From positions 1,488,001-1,552,000 of the forward strand of contig CAWUCO010000074.1 in NCBI GenBank assembly GCA_963920705.1: DNA of 64,000 nt, written 5' to 3'. Of this stretch, positions 33,571-44,289 are shown piece after piece. Both the position numbers and the translations under genes were made by a program. The notes beneath the pieces were generated by a model that was not told the DNA's origin, made no database searches, and saw only the letters and a program-made list of their open reading frames with translations. The stretch's first letter is position 1, and each line of letters starts with the position of its first letter. This DNA is from Odiellus spinosus. Taxonomy: Eukaryota; Arthropoda; Arachnida; Opiliones; Phalangiidae.

Positions 33571-34253
33571 AGCGAATGGTTTTGTTACCAGAAACGGCTC
33601 TTTCCTCGGAAGCGGGTAAAGAAGCCTCAGCTCTTGATTGTGAAATAAAGAGGATTTTGAAAATGAACATGTCACCCGAAAACAAACTTCGACACTATTT
33701 GACGACTCTACAACAATTTTTGACCATGAAAAGTTTAAAAGAACCTCCCTCCGTCAACGTGCAGAACTTTCCAACCAGTCTGACGACAACAATATCAATA
33801 CCAGCGCCACCATTGACCGGACCGACGCAAATTACACCTACACCGAGCTGGTTTCCAAGTCTTACAACTTCTCCCGCCTTAGCGTTGTCGTCAACTGGTA
33901 TGTCTACACCGCTCGCTTCTATATCAAGGACTCCTACCCCTCCACCTCAGATATCAGCCGGAGCATCAAGCAGTCAGACCCAGAGTTTGTCACAAGCGAT
34001 ATCGAATCTGTTGACTTCGCAAGCGGCGTCCTCTTTACCTCCGCTACAAGTTGCTCACCTGCCTCCGAAGCGTAGCGCGAGCAGCGTGGAAAAAAAGTTA
34101 TTGGCGAAAAATCGAGAAGAGAAGCGAGAGCATCAAAGGTACGCCCGTCGTACGCTTACTTTGAAAGATGCTACTGATATTGCCGATGATGAGGATGTGC
34201 CACCCCGAATGACTATGAGAAAAAAATCCCAAAAAGACTTAACAATCGGGTAA
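33567..34253 (+). CDS. Pro/Ser/Thr-rich protein with basic tail, Polinton-type
   Basis: 228 codons. The N-terminus (MKRMVLLPE...) resembles a Polinton family that starts with an LVP-type motif followed by a helix. A long low-complexity Pro, Ser, Thr and Ala linker follows (about residues 60-165), then a charged, helical, Arg/Lys-rich end. It overlaps the upstream gene by 4 bases (ATGA). The right copy differs by one residue. A structural role is likely from its place among virion genes. Confidence 0.6.
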   Translation: MKRMVLLPETALSSEAGKEASALDCEIKRILKMNMSPENKLRHYLTTLQQFLTMKSLKEPPSVNVQNFPTSLTTTISIPAPPLTGPTQITPTPSWFPSLTTSPALALSSTGMSTPLASISRTPTPPPQISAGASSSQTQSLSQAISNLLTSQAASSLPPLQVAHLPPKRSASSVEKKLLAKNREEKREHQRYARRTLTLKDATDIADDEDVPPRMTMRKKSQKDLTIG

Positions 34254-34281
34254 AGGAACATTACTTTGGGAGTAATTGACA

Positions 34282-34533
34282 ATGATTTATTCTATCGCGA
34301 AAAGGTTTGCTAAACTGGTTTTATGCATAGTAATATTTTTGAACATTACGTTTTGGTTAATTTTATTTTTACCCATTTTGTTACTTTGCCTTTTATATAC
34401 CAAGTTTAAGCATAGGAATTCAATCTGTTGCGAATGTCCGGGATTATTCCGTCTTTATTTTCACGATTCGCAGTTTCGTCGAGCATATTTTTTATTTGGT
34501 GTAATTCTTTGCACTTTATTATTTTTCTTGTAA
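34282..34533 (+). CDS. Small membrane protein
   Basis: 83 codons from the first ATG. A long hydrophobic stretch spans about residues 10-40. A CCECPG Cys cluster follows, and a second hydrophobic segment lies at the C-terminus. In the right arm a T-run of seven instead of six bases breaks the frame. Function unknown. Confidence 0.5.
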   Translation: MIYSIAKRFAKLVLCIVIFLNITFWLILFLPILLLCLLYTKFKHRNSICCECPGLFRLYFHDSQFRRAYFLFGVILCTLLFFL

Positions 34534-34568
34534 AAGCCTTATTATCATTTAATCTTAAAAAAGTAAAA

Positions 34569-34664
34569 ATGCTGTATTATTCAGCCTTGTTTGTCTTAAC
34601 TTCTGTTTTAGGCGCGGGTTACGGTGGTTTTTGTAATTATTGTCATAAACGTATAAAAAAGTAA
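34569..34664 (+). CDS. 31-aa peptide with hydrophobic start and GYGGFCNYC
   Basis: ATG to TAA, 31 codons. A short hydrophobic, signal-like stretch is followed by GAGYGG, a CNYC pair and a basic end. It is kept in both arms. It ends just before the AATAAA shared with the convergent protease gene. Possibly a mini membrane protein; support is weak. Confidence 0.3.
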   Translation: MLYYSALFVLTSVLGAGYGGFCNYCHKRIKK

Positions 34665-34675
34665 TAAAATGTTTT

Positions 34676-35154
34676 TTATTCAAGACAAGTTTTATTATTA
34701 TGATTCCATAAATGTATAAGCATATTTAACATAATTATAGCGTCGTTGTACGTTTTGTCATTCTTGTTGTACATATCTTGAAGGATATCTTCGAAAGAAA
34801 TTCCGGAGCACAGGTTTGTCAGAACAAAAATGACGTGTCCGCCGCAGGAGAAAGATTTGGTTGGCTGCAGTTGTGAAAGATTGTGTTTCCAGTTTGAGGC
34901 GTATCTCGACAAACCTAATCCGTAAAAATCCGGTTCTTTCCCGTAAGAACAAAAGAAAATCCCGTCATCATTTTTATCCACGTAGACGCCCATCCAATGC
35001 AATCCACTTTCAGTCGAAGGTTGCGAGTTGATGACGAAACAAAAGGGCGTAAAATCTGGTTTCTTGGGTATAATATCTTGAGGGTAAACCCCGATAAAAA
35101 ATGGTCTAGTACGGGGTCGCATTGCAAAAAGCGTTGTAAATCTTCGGTATTCAT
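34676..35154 (-). pseudogene. Adenain-like cysteine protease, left copy, frameshifted
   Basis: Maturation protease of the adenovirus/Polinton type. The catalytic His is in LHWMGVYVD and the nucleophile Cys in SFSCGGH, with the usual FxCSYG-like strand between. The natural start is judged to be the ATG at 35154, which overlaps the integrase stop. That frame breaks after about 22 codons at a TCGGGG run near 35090, and the catalytic domain continues in another frame that has its own ATG at 35122. The same shift is in the other arm. Length (about 155 residues) is a little short of adenain. Confidence 0.8.
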
Positions 35155-36056
35155 AATTCGATTTTTTGAAGCTCGGGTTCGTAAAAGCTACCCTTAATTA
35201 TTTCATAATTTTCGTCTTGTATGACGTAAGCGGGCGGATCTCGAAATAAGACTTTTTTAATAACAAAAATTTCCGTTGTCCAGTAACCCGTATAACCTTT
35301 AGCAAAAACCCCTTTATCAGCCGCTATTCTAACCAAATCACCGACTCGTAACTTTGGGACTTTTCTTTTTACGCTTCTATTCATGTATAACCTTTTCCAG
35401 ACAAGATGTTCGTTATTTATAGTAACATCTTTGGGTGCCATCACAATGGTTGAATGGACAGTTTGATTGTAACCATCAACCAATTTTTGTAAATGTTTCG
35501 AGTAATTATAATCCTGGTTCTTGGACATAAGTCGAAACATTCGGCTTTTTAAAGTTCTATTCCATCGTTCTATGATCCCACATTTTATATTACCATAACT
35601 AGCGTACCAGAGGATCCCTTTTCGTTTTAAATAAGCTTGAACTTCTTTATTAATAAATTCGGTACCCGCGTCTGTATTGAACTTTAAAGGAGTTCGTTCT
35701 CGAGAAATTGATTCGAGAGCCGGAATAATTTCGCTAGCTGTTTTTTTCTTGAGTGGTTTAGCCCAAGCGTAGCGCGATAGCACGTCAATAACCGTTAAAA
35801 TATATCGATATCTATTGTTGAATTTGGCCAACTGGGGTAGATCTACCAGATCCGCTTGGAATATTTCGTCTCGGAAACCATTTTCTTCGATTTCTATGTT
35901 TCGTATAGGCTGGTTGAGACCTTGACCAGGTGATGACGTCTCGAGTCTTAACACGAGGGAGAGCTGATTGCAGTTTTTTTAACGACCCTAAACTAGCGGG
36001 GTGTTGCGGATCGTAATATATCCGGGCCAGATCTTGACTACGCGTTTCGTGACCAT
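35151..36056 (-). pseudogene. Polinton integrase (rve DDE family), left copy, frameshifted
   Basis: Retroviral-type integrase that inserts the element. The N-terminal part (YYDPQHPASLGS, the typical Polinton start) is read from ATG 36056. The catalytic core has D in QADLVD, D in TDAGTE and E in IIERWN, followed by a C-terminal SH3/chromo-like region (LRVGDLVRI). A shift near 35880-35905 separates the N-terminal part from the core; the right arm has it too. The ATGA overlap with the protease suggests a joint transcript. Confidence 0.88.
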
Positions 36057-36112
36057 AGTATGTGTAATAATGACATCAAACAATCAAATAGGTTATTTTA
36101 TATTTTTTATTT

Positions 36113-36875
36113 TTATCCAACACAATCACAAAAAACATGGTTTTTCAAGTCTACAATATCATTAATTATTTCCATATACCATTCCTCAAAGTTGTCGGAT
36201 CCGTATTTACCAAGAAACTCAAACCTGATATCTTCCCGGTTTAAAGCTTGAACGGCCTCAATCAAATCCTTCTCACGTCTTTTGTCATATTCTAGACTTC
36301 TGTTGTAAGGATAAGGAAATTCCTGTGCTAACTTCCCAGCCTTTTCTTCGAAGAGATAATGTCCAATTTTGTCGACAATCAGTTCTTTCAAACCATTCTT
36401 TCTCGTTATTTGAGTTTGAATTTGACGTTCTTCATCCAGTTCCGGTTTCAGCTGTTTCAGGCTGAGCCATGTACCTTTTCTAAAGGTAAATCCGTTCGAT
36501 GTAGCAAACCAGGAGTCGCAGAATTTTGTGTCATCGGGAGTATATTGACGAATATCAATAAACTTCATTCCGCTTCCCGACATATGCCCTTCGAGTTGAA
36601 AGTTCTCCGCTAATCGAGTATGAAAGCGTGGTAACACGTCTTCAAAGAAATCGTTAACAACGTCTCTTAAGCTCCAGATATTTTCCCAGACCGGGAGTTG
36701 AAGATGAAAAACGGATTTGGCGTCATTCCGACGAATAAAGAAACTATCGCCAGAAGCGCTTATTCCAATCGTCTGTTTGTCGGAGAGAAAATGTTCTTGC
36801 GGCATGATAACGCGAGATCCGCCAGCGATATGATTCAAAAAGTTCTTTTTAAACTTCTTTTAAGGCTTTTTTCAT
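36113..36875 (-). pseudogene. 230-250-aa Polinton protein, unassigned, left copy
   Basis: The main frame (36113-36838) begins without an ATG and first meets one at 36805. An ATG at 36875 in a nearby frame followed by TAA suggests a start lost to a small shift; the other arm is the same. The protein has a mixed alpha/beta look, with a GHMSGSG loop and a charged helical C-terminal half. No family is firmly recognised. Its place next to the capsid gene suggests a virion protein. Confidence 0.5.
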
Positions 36876-36964
36876 CTCTTGGAAATTCCAACAGGATCGA
36901 ACAAATCCGACTTCTCTAAGATAGTTCCTTTTGTTGAGAGAAGAAAACGCACTCGTCCATCCTC

Positions 36965-38300
36965 TTACTCTAACTTGTAAAGAATGGTTCGATCTTTCGT
37001 TATCAGCATTTGGTTCTCAAACTCGCCGTAGACGATAACTGTGACTGCCGAGCTTAACGGGTTTTTAAATTTCATCGTTAAGCGTAAACTACCGTGTTTT
37101 TCCAAAGAAAAATGTTCGCCACTAGCTCCCTCTTCAGCTGTTAAACCCAACGCCAGTAAACAATTGCCCTGGGGGTATTCCTCGTACGAGATATCATTAC
37201 CTTTATTTTTACCGTAAAAATCTAAAGCCGTGAACAGTGATTGGTATTCGCGACAATAGCGTTTTTCAGCAAAATTTGGTTGAAAAGGTTGATCGGGATA
37301 ATTTTTATTTCCGACCGTAACGGCTAAATACGTCAAATCCAAGTGCTCGAAATTAAAAGGATTTTCAGTTAAATCTCCGTTGAAGGCTGATGTCTTTACG
37401 AAAGCAATTATAATTCTATTTGGGATTCTACCCAAGAAGACATTTTCTTTCGTCGTGTCAGTGTTACCTCTTTCTATCCCAAAGTACTTTGCCAGTCTGA
37501 TTAATCGGGTAGATGCAGGGTGTTTTTTCCAAAACCATGGCGTGGGCTAACATTAAGTCTGGGTTTAACTTAATTTTCCTAACGTACAGCGAAGCATCGC
37601 TGATGACGAATCTATATTGAGTGGCGGCTGGGGGCAGCGCGGGCGGGGCTGGAAGTGCTTCTCGCGATATAATGGGAAACGACATTCCTGATCTAATAAA
37701 TTTAAATTTTACATCTACATTATTTAAGAGGAATTTATTCATTTTACAAATATCCAGATGGAGTTTCCCTATCATTTCACATACTTGCGATGGATCAACG
37801 CGTTCTTTTCTTAGTTTCATTCCTTGATTAGACGCGTCAAAAATATCCTCGGGTTTTATCTTGGTATCTTTGTAAAACATTTCCAAAGCTAATTGCGTCT
37901 CTTTGGCATCTTTCCCGTAATTTAACAATGTTTCGAAATAAGCGATATACGGGGCTAAATTATTAACGGTTTGTACTAGCGTATCATTTAACATTGTTTC
38001 TATTTGAGAAAATAAAGCCCATAAGAGTAAATTCACAGGTCCAACTGTGTCTACCGCCGCCGTCATATCTTCCCAAGCATTATTCGTCGTATTTTTTTAA
38101 TAATTTAACGTTAAGCTTTAATCTGGTTTTTGATAAATCGACATAGTGTTCCGGAGTACCGGGGACGAAAAATTCGATTGGTCCTCCATCCGTAATTGAA
38201 TTGACGGCCTTTAATTCAATATCATTACTAGCCAAAATATTATAATTACTAACAGGTTTGACGAAAAGTCGGCTTCAGACATCATACCTTCAGACCCCAT
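36965..38300 (-). pseudogene. Major capsid protein (double jelly-roll), frameshifted
   Basis: Matches the Polinton capsid family (F54H12.2-like): DGGPIEF and VPG near the start, GPVNLLL, LLNYGKDAKE, LYVRKIKLNP, then FNGDLTENPFNF, ISYEEYP and VIVYGEFEN near the end. About 440 codons are needed and the span fits. The frame is broken near 38262 (T-run), near 38093 (A-run) and near 37440-37465. The last break is also in the right arm. A TATA box lies just upstream. The right arm has only the 3' part, so this is the only copy with a 5' end. Confidence 0.88.
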
Positions 38301-38348
38301 CTTGTCACGTTAGATAACTACAACTAAAGTCGATGCCGGCATGATTCG

Positions 38349-38359
38349 GCTATTTATAT
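38349..38359 (-). promoter_or_regulatory. TATA box of the major capsid gene
   Basis: GATATAAATAG on the minus strand, about 50 bp upstream of the capsid ATG at 38300. Confidence 0.6.
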
Positions 38360-38361
38360 CC

Positions 38362-38745
38362 CTAGGATAAAAAATCGGTTTTCCTTCTTCGTTTTACTTT
38401 ACGACCCTTTAGACTTTTTCTTTTACGTTTACCAGTGCCGTATTGCGAATTGAGAACTTTGTCACCAGCTGTGTGTAATAGATTAGAACCAGCAATTTTA
38501 ATATTCCTTTTTAAAGCTGTTTTTGGATCTTGCCCCGCTGAAATATCTCCGATCCAGCGACTTCCAACACCAATCGCTTCCCGACATAAGGCCTTGGCCG
38601 CTGGCTTTATAATGGGGGTAATGAATCGAACTAGACTCTTAAAAATTGAACCTAACCCGTTACCTCGTTGAAAAACGGGACCTCGGAAGCCTCCTCCTCC
38701 AGCTTGCTGCAGGTAATAGTAATAATACCTATTTCGCGACGCCAT
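38362..38745 (-). CDS. Gly-rich/basic virion core protein, Polinton-type
   Basis: 127 codons from ATG. The N-terminus has Tyr repeats, then GGGGFRGPVFQRGNGLGS, a motif typical of a small Polinton/adintovirus virion protein. Helical middle, and a strongly basic end (KRKRKSLKGRKVKRRRK) fit for DNA binding. It starts 5 bases after the minor capsid stop, so the two may share a transcript. Present once only, and intact. Confidence 0.68.
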   Translation of the reverse strand: MASRNRYYYYYLQQAGGGGFRGPVFQRGNGLGSIFKSLVRFITPIIKPAAKALCREAIGVGSRWIGDISAGQDPKTALKRNIKIAGSNLLHTAGDKVLNSQYGTGKRKRKSLKGRKVKRRRKTDFLS

Positions 38746-38750
38746 TTTTT

Positions 38751-40002
38751 TTACCTTCGTCTAAAATGTAATGTGATCACTGTTTTCCCGAGTTTGAAAG
38801 TAATTTTACTGCCCGAATCAGTGGCAATTTCTATATCAACCACGTTAAAATTCGGTGTTCTGACGGGGTAATAATTAATCGGGTTAAACGTTATCTCGTA
38901 GGGGGTATTATACTTGTTGTTCTCTGGTCTGGGAATTGTACGTAATAGACCTCCCCAAGCGTCACATATAACCTGAGGGTATATGAGACTGGTATAAACG
39001 AATAAACTCTGGACACCTCTATTTATATCAGCGATATGTTCACCCTGGCTCTTGTGCGTTAAGCCTTTCTCAATTTGTTTGGTATCAAAACCCTGCATAA
39101 GACCTAAACCAGGATTGGATTTGGGAAAGCGAATGGTAAAACTGTCTCTCAAATTTTTTGGTTGATCCGTGAGAAGATAATCGGGTTTTGCTTCATCAAT
39201 TAACCCTAGACCACAAAGTAGCGTTACCGTCCCATTGTTATTTTGCTCAAAATCAAAACAAGGCCTCATTCTCGGGGGTAAACACTCTCTCATTCCCTTT
39301 AACACCTTCTCTATAGTTTCGTACGTACCATGTGGTAATTGATAAGTTTTAGTTTGATATAAAAGATTTTCGACTCGTTCGTTACCCGTTAATTTTATGG
39401 TCTTGTCTCTTTTGACCATCTGGCGAACGTAAAAAGGGGGATATTTGGAGGTGTCGAGTTTGATCCTGTTCTGGTCTAAAGCTCGTGTTCCAACAATGGT
39501 TGTCCCCGTTATCCATTTTTCACAATCCCGCGCTTCTAAACCTAATAATTCGCAATACATTCTGGAAAATTTAACCATCGGGATCTTTACATTCAATAAG
39601 AAAACGTTCCTGACCGTTGACGATCCCGATTTGAAATTCTAATTTGTCTTTTACTTGTTGTTGAGTAATAGACGCCTGCATATGATTAATAATTTTATGA
39701 TAAATACTTTCATTCGTATTTTTAATTATTGTACTTTTATCGTTTACGGTTCCCTGACCCGTTTCGTATTTTAAATCTAAATCAACCATTCTAACGACAA
39801 AAGTATCGAAAAAGTCGGTAATATTATCCCATTTCGAAGGCATACTAATGCCCAATAAACCGACTTCCCAATGTCCTTCAGATAAGTCAAATGACGTGGG
39901 TAATTGCGTCGTGTAACTGGTTTTTGTGTTTTTTGGGTATTGAGTCATGGAGGCGTTACTCGGGAGAGTCAAGTAGAACGAATCGTAGATGGGAGCGAGC
40001 AT
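38751..40002 (-). pseudogene. Putative minor capsid protein, frameshifted
   Basis: The N-terminus (FYLTLPSNASM..., then GHWEVGLLGI) belongs to a protein family common in invertebrate Polintons beside the capsid gene; it is probably the penton-like minor capsid protein. The real start is the ATG at 40002. The frame breaks near 39575-39590, and the C-terminal 280 residues run on without an ATG of their own. That shows one gene of about 415 codons, not two. Present once only. Confidence 0.6.
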
Positions 40003-40052
40003 CGTCAAGCAGAGTTGAAGGATAACAATGAATATGAAACAAGCTGGTCAGA

Positions 40053-40063
40053 CTTATTTATCC
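40053..40063 (-). promoter_or_regulatory. TATA-like box of the minor capsid gene
   Basis: GGATAAATAAG on the minus strand, about 50 bp before the ATG at 40002. Confidence 0.45.
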
Positions 40064-40171
40064 TTCCTTTTGAGAGGAATTAAGCCATCGCACCAGAGGC
40101 ATATATGGTTTAAAGGTTTCAACTCGTAGATCTCCCAATAATACGGTAAAATAAAGATTAGCCCGAGAATA

Positions 40172-40889
40172 TCGTTTCCCATTATATCGCGAGAAGCACT
40201 TCCAGCCCCGCCCGCGCTGCCCCCAGCCGCCACTCAATATAGATTCGTCATCAGCGATGCTTCGCTGTACGTTAGGAAAATTAAGTTAAACCCAGACTTA
40301 ATGTTAGCCCACGCCATGGTTTTGGAAAAAACACCCTGCATCTACCCGATTAATCAGACTGGCAAAGTACTTTGGGATAGAAAGAGGTAACACTGACACG
40401 ACGAAAGAAAATGTCTTCTTGGGTAGAATCCCAAATAGAATTATAATTGCTTTCGTAAAGACATCAGCCTTCAACGGAGATTTAACTGAAAATCCTTTTA
40501 ATTTCGAGCACTTGGATTTGACGTATTTAGCCGTTACGGTCGGAAATAAAAATTATCCCGATCAACCTTTTCAACCAAATTTTGCTGAAAAACGCTATTG
40601 TCGCGAATACCAATCACTGTTCACGGCTTTAGATTTTTACGGTAAAAATAAAGGTAATGATATCTCGTACGAGGAATACCCCCAGGGCAATTGTTTACTG
40701 GCGTTGGGTTTAACAGCTGAAGAGGGAGCTAGTGGCGAACATTTTTCTTTGGAAAAACACGGTAGTTTACGCTTAACGATGAAATTTAAAAACCCGTTAA
40801 GCTCGGCAGTCACAGTTATCGTCTACGGCGAGTTTGAGAACCAAATGCTGATAACGAAAGATCGAACCATTCTTTACAAGTTAGAGTAA
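40172..40889 (+). pseudogene. Major capsid protein, right copy, 5'-truncated
   Basis: Begins in the middle of the capsid gene, at the fusion point, and lacks roughly the first half. It is open to about 40390, then shifts at the same place as the left copy and continues as the frame 40419-40889. The 3' part is identical to the left arm at protein level. Confidence 0.88.
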
Positions 40890-40978
40890 GAGGATGGACG
40901 AGTGCGTTTTCTTCTCTCAACAAAAGGAACTATCTTAGAGAAGTCGGATTTGTTCGATCCTGTTGGAATTTCCAAGAG

Positions 40979-41741
40979 ATGAAAAAAGCCTTAAAAGAAG
41001 TTTAAAAAGAACTTTTTGAATCATATCGCTGGCGGATCTCGCGTTATCATGCCGCAAGAACATTTTCTCTCCGACAAACAGACGATTGGAATAAGCGCTT
41101 CTGGCGATAGTTTCTTTATTCGTCGGAATGACGCCAAATCCGTTGTTCATCTTCAACTCCCGGTCTGGGAAAATATCTGGAGCTTAAGAGACGTTGTTAA
41201 CGATTTCTTTGAAGACGTGTTACCACGCTTTCATACTCGATTAGCGGAGAACTTTCAACTCGAAGGGCATATGTCGGGAAGCGGAATGAAGTTTATTGAT
41301 ATTCGTCAATATACTCCCGATGACACAAAATTCTGCGACTCCTGGTTTGCTACATCGAACGGATTTACCTTTAGAAAAGGTACATGGCTCAGCCTGAAAC
41401 AGCTGAAACCGGAACTGGATGAAGAACGTCAAATTCAAACTCAAATAACGAGAAAGAATGGTTTGAAAGAACTGATTGTCGACAAAATTGGACATTATCT
41501 CTTCGAAGAAAAGGCTGGGAAGTTAGCACAGGAATTTCCTTATCCTTACAACAGAAGTCTAGAATATGACAAAAGACGTGAGAAGGATTTGATTGAGGCC
41601 GTTCAAGCTTTAAACCGGGAAGATATCAGGTTTGAGTTTCTTGGTAAATACGGATCCGACAACTTTGAGGAATGGTATATGGAAATAATTAATGATATTG
41701 TAGACTTGAAAAACCATGTTTTTTGTGATTGTGTTGGATAA
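40979..41741 (+). pseudogene. 230-250-aa Polinton protein, unassigned, right copy
   Basis: Main frame 41016-41741, differing from the left copy by one residue (Phe to Val). The ATG at 40979 and the TAA nine codons later are also present here, so the disrupted start is shared by both arms. Confidence 0.5.
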
Positions 41742-41797
41742 AAATAAAAAATATAAAATAACCTATTTGATTGTTTGATGTCATTATTATACATACT

Positions 41798-42704
41798 ATG
41801 GTCACGAAACGCGTAGCTCAAGATCTGGCCCGGATATATTACGATCCGCAACACCCCGCTAGTTTAGGGTCGTTAAAAAAACTGCAATCAGCTCTCCCTC
41901 GTGTTAAGACTCGAGACGTCATCACCTGGTCAAGGTCTCAACCAGCCTATACGAAACATAGAAATCGAAGAAAAAGGTTTCCGAGACGAAATATTGCAAG
42001 CGGATCTGGTAGATCTACCCCAGTTGGCCAAATTCAACAATAGATATCGATATATTTTAACGGTTATTGACGTGCTATCGCGCTACGCTTGGGCTAAACC
42101 ACTCAAGAAAAAAACAGCTAGCGAAATTATTACGGCTCTCGAATCAATTCTTCGAGAACGAACTCCTTTAAAGTTGAATACAGACGCGGGTACCGAATTT
42201 ATTAATAAAGAAGTTCAAGCTTATTTAAAACGAAAAGGGATCCTCTGGTACGCTAGTTATGGTAATATAAAATGTGGGATCATAGAACGATGGAATAGAA
42301 CTTTAAAAAGCCGAATGTTTCGACTTATGTCCAAGAACCAGGATTATAATTACTCGAAACATTTACAAAAATTGGTTGATGGTTACAATCAAACTGTCCA
42401 TTCAACCATTGTGATGGCACCCAAAGATGTTACTATAAATAACGAACATCTTGTCTGGAAAAGGTTATACATGAATAGAAGCGTAAAAAGAAAAGTCCCA
42501 AAGTTACGAGTCGGTGATTTGGTTAGAATAGCGGCTGATAAAGAGGTTTTTGCTAAAGGTTATACGGGTTACTGGACAACGGAAATTTTTGTTATTAAAA
42601 AAGTCTTATTTCGAGATCCGCCCGCTTACGTCATACAAGACGAAAATTATGAAATAATTAAGGGTAGCTTTTACGAACCCGAGCTTCAAAAAATCGAATT
42701 ATGA
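41798..42704 (+). pseudogene. Polinton integrase, right copy, frameshifted
   Basis: ATG 41798; N-terminal part open to about 41990, then the core frame to the TGA at 42704. Catalytic codons are near 42001 (D), 42183 (D) and 42285 (E). It differs from the left copy by about half a dozen residues and has the same shift. Confidence 0.88.
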
Positions 42705-43179
42705 ATACCGAAGATTTACAACGCTTTTTGCAATGCGACCCCGTACTAGACCATTTTTTATCGGGGTTTACCCTCAAGATATGATACCCAAGAAACCAGA
42801 TTTTACGCCCTTTTGTTTCGTCATCAACTCGCAACCTTCGACTGAAAGTGGATTGCATTGGATGGGCGTCTACGTGGATAAAAATGATGACGGGATTTTC
42901 TTTTGTTCTTACGGGAAAGAACCGGATTTTTACGGATTAGGTTTGTCGAGATACGCCTCAAACTGGAAACACAATCTTTCACAACTGCAGCCAACCAAAT
43001 CTTTCTCCTGCGGCGGACACGTCATTTTTGTTCTGACAAACCTGTGCTCCGGAATTTCTTTCGAAGATATCCTTCAAGATATGTACAACAAGAATGACAA
43101 AACGTACAACGACGCTATAATTATGTTAAATATGCTTATACATTTATGGAATCATAATAATAAAACTTGTCTTGAATAA
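42701..43179 (+). pseudogene. Adenain-like protease, right copy, frameshifted
   Basis: ATG 42701 overlaps the integrase TGA. The frame shifts near 42766 as in the left arm, and the catalytic domain continues to 43179. His and Cys motifs are intact. One residue differs (D-I-I versus D-M-I) from the left. Confidence 0.8.
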
Positions 43180-43190
43180 AAAACATTTTA

Positions 43191-43286
43191 TTACTTTTTT
43201 ATACGTTTATGACAATAATTACAAAAACCACCGTAACCCGCGCCTAAAACAGAAGTTAAGACAAACAAGGCTGAATAATACAGCAT
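43191..43286 (-). CDS. 31-aa peptide, right copy
   Basis: Same 31 codons as at 34569-34664, ATG to stop, with no amino-acid change seen. Confidence 0.3.
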   Translation of the reverse strand: MLYYSALFVLTSVLGAGYGGFCNYCHKRIKK

Positions 43287-43321
43287 TTTTACTTTTTTAA
43301 GATTAAATGATAATAAGGCTT

Positions 43322-43574
43322 TTACAAGAAAAATAATAAAGTGCAAAGAATTACACCAAATAAAAAAATATGCTCGACGAAACTGCGAATCGTGAAAATA
43401 AAGACGGAATTATCCCGGACATTCGCAACAGATTGAATTCCTATGCTTAAACTTGGTATATAAAAGGCAAAGTAACAAAATGGGTAAAAATAAAATTAAC
43501 CAAAACGTAATGTTCAAAAATATTACTATGCATAAAACCAGTTTAGCAAACCTTTTCGCGATAGAATAAATCAT
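43322..43574 (-). pseudogene. Small membrane protein, right copy, frameshifted
   Basis: Homologue of 34282-34533. A run of seven A (T on the coding strand) near 43367 replaces six and destroys the C-terminal hydrophobic segment. Confidence 0.55.
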
Positions 43575-43602
43575 TGTCAATTACTCCCAAAGTAATGTTC
43601 CT

Positions 43603-44289
43603 TTACCCGATTGTTAAGTCTTTTTGGGATTTTTTTCTCATAGTCATTCGGGGTGGCACATCCTCATCATCGGCAATATCAGTAGCATCTTTCAAAGTAA
43701 GCGTACGACGGGCGTACCTTTGATGCTCTCGCTTCTCTTCTCGATTTTTCGCCAATAACTTTTTTTCCACGCTGCTCGCGCTACGCTTCGGAGGCAGGTG
43801 AGCAACTTGTAGCGGAGGTAAAGAGGACGCCGCTTGCGAAGTCAACAGATTCGATATCGCTTGTGACAAACTCTGGGTCTGACTGCTTGATGCTCCGGCT
43901 GATATCTGAGGTGGAGGGGTAGGAGTCCTTGATATAGAAGCGAGCGGTGTAGACATACCAGTTGACGACAACGCTAAGGCGGGAGAAGTTGTAAGACTTG
44001 GAAACCAGCTCGGTGTAGGTGTAATTTGCGTCGGTCCGGTCAATGGTGGCGCTGGTATTGATATTGGTGTCGTCAGACTGGTTGGAAAGTTCTGCACGTT
44101 GACGGAGGGAGGTTCTTTTAAACTTTTCATGGTCAAAAATTGTTGTAGAGTCGTCAAATAGTGTCGAAGTTTGTTTTCGGGTGACATGTTCATTTTCAAA
44201 ATCCTCTTTATTTCACAATCAAGAGCTGAGGCTTCTTTACCCGCTTCCGAGGAAAGAGCCGTTTCTGGTAACAAAACCATTCGCTTCAT
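43603..44289 (-). CDS. Pro/Ser/Thr-rich protein, right copy
   Basis: 228 codons, one residue different from the left copy (Thr to Pro in the linker). It overlaps the upstream gene by four bases. Confidence 0.6.
   Translation of the reverse strand: MKRMVLLPETALSSEAGKEASALDCEIKRILKMNMSPENKLRHYLTTLQQFLTMKSLKEPPSVNVQNFPTSLTTPISIPAPPLTGPTQITPTPSWFPSLTTSPALALSSTGMSTPLASISRTPTPPPQISAGASSSQTQSLSQAISNLLTSQAASSLPPLQVAHLPPKRSASSVEKKLLAKNREEKREHQRYARRTLTLKDATDIADDEDVPPRMTMRKKSQKDLTIG

Larger units (their letters stand above)
23022..37682. repeat. Left arm of the 32-kb inverted repeat
   Basis: 14,661 bp matching the reverse complement of 40172-55129. Breakpoints were placed where GGGAAACGA stops being shared. 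Compared with the right arm it lacks about 378 bp in the polymerase palm, about 10 bp near the tip (around 23062) and about 17 bp near 24965. It keeps 114 bp missing from the right polymerase. Confidence 0.93.
37683..40171. other. Unique centre of the palindrome
   Basis: 2,489 bp with no inverted partner in the window. It continues the left arm: the 5' part of the capsid gene, the core protein and the minor capsid protein, all on the minus strand. The last 160 bp (40010-40171) hold the promoter of the minor capsid gene and the fusion point to the inverted copy. No second terminal repeat is present at the fusion. Confidence 0.88.

Noticed and set aside
36698..36919. 73-codon plus-strand frame opposite the 230-250-aa protein
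   Set aside because: Shadow frame; the minus-strand frame is longer and has protein-like composition.
38751..39596. 281-codon frame as a separate gene next to the 145-codon frame at 39571-40008
   Set aside because: It lacks an ATG and continues the N-terminal part in another frame; both belong to one family member of about 415 residues.
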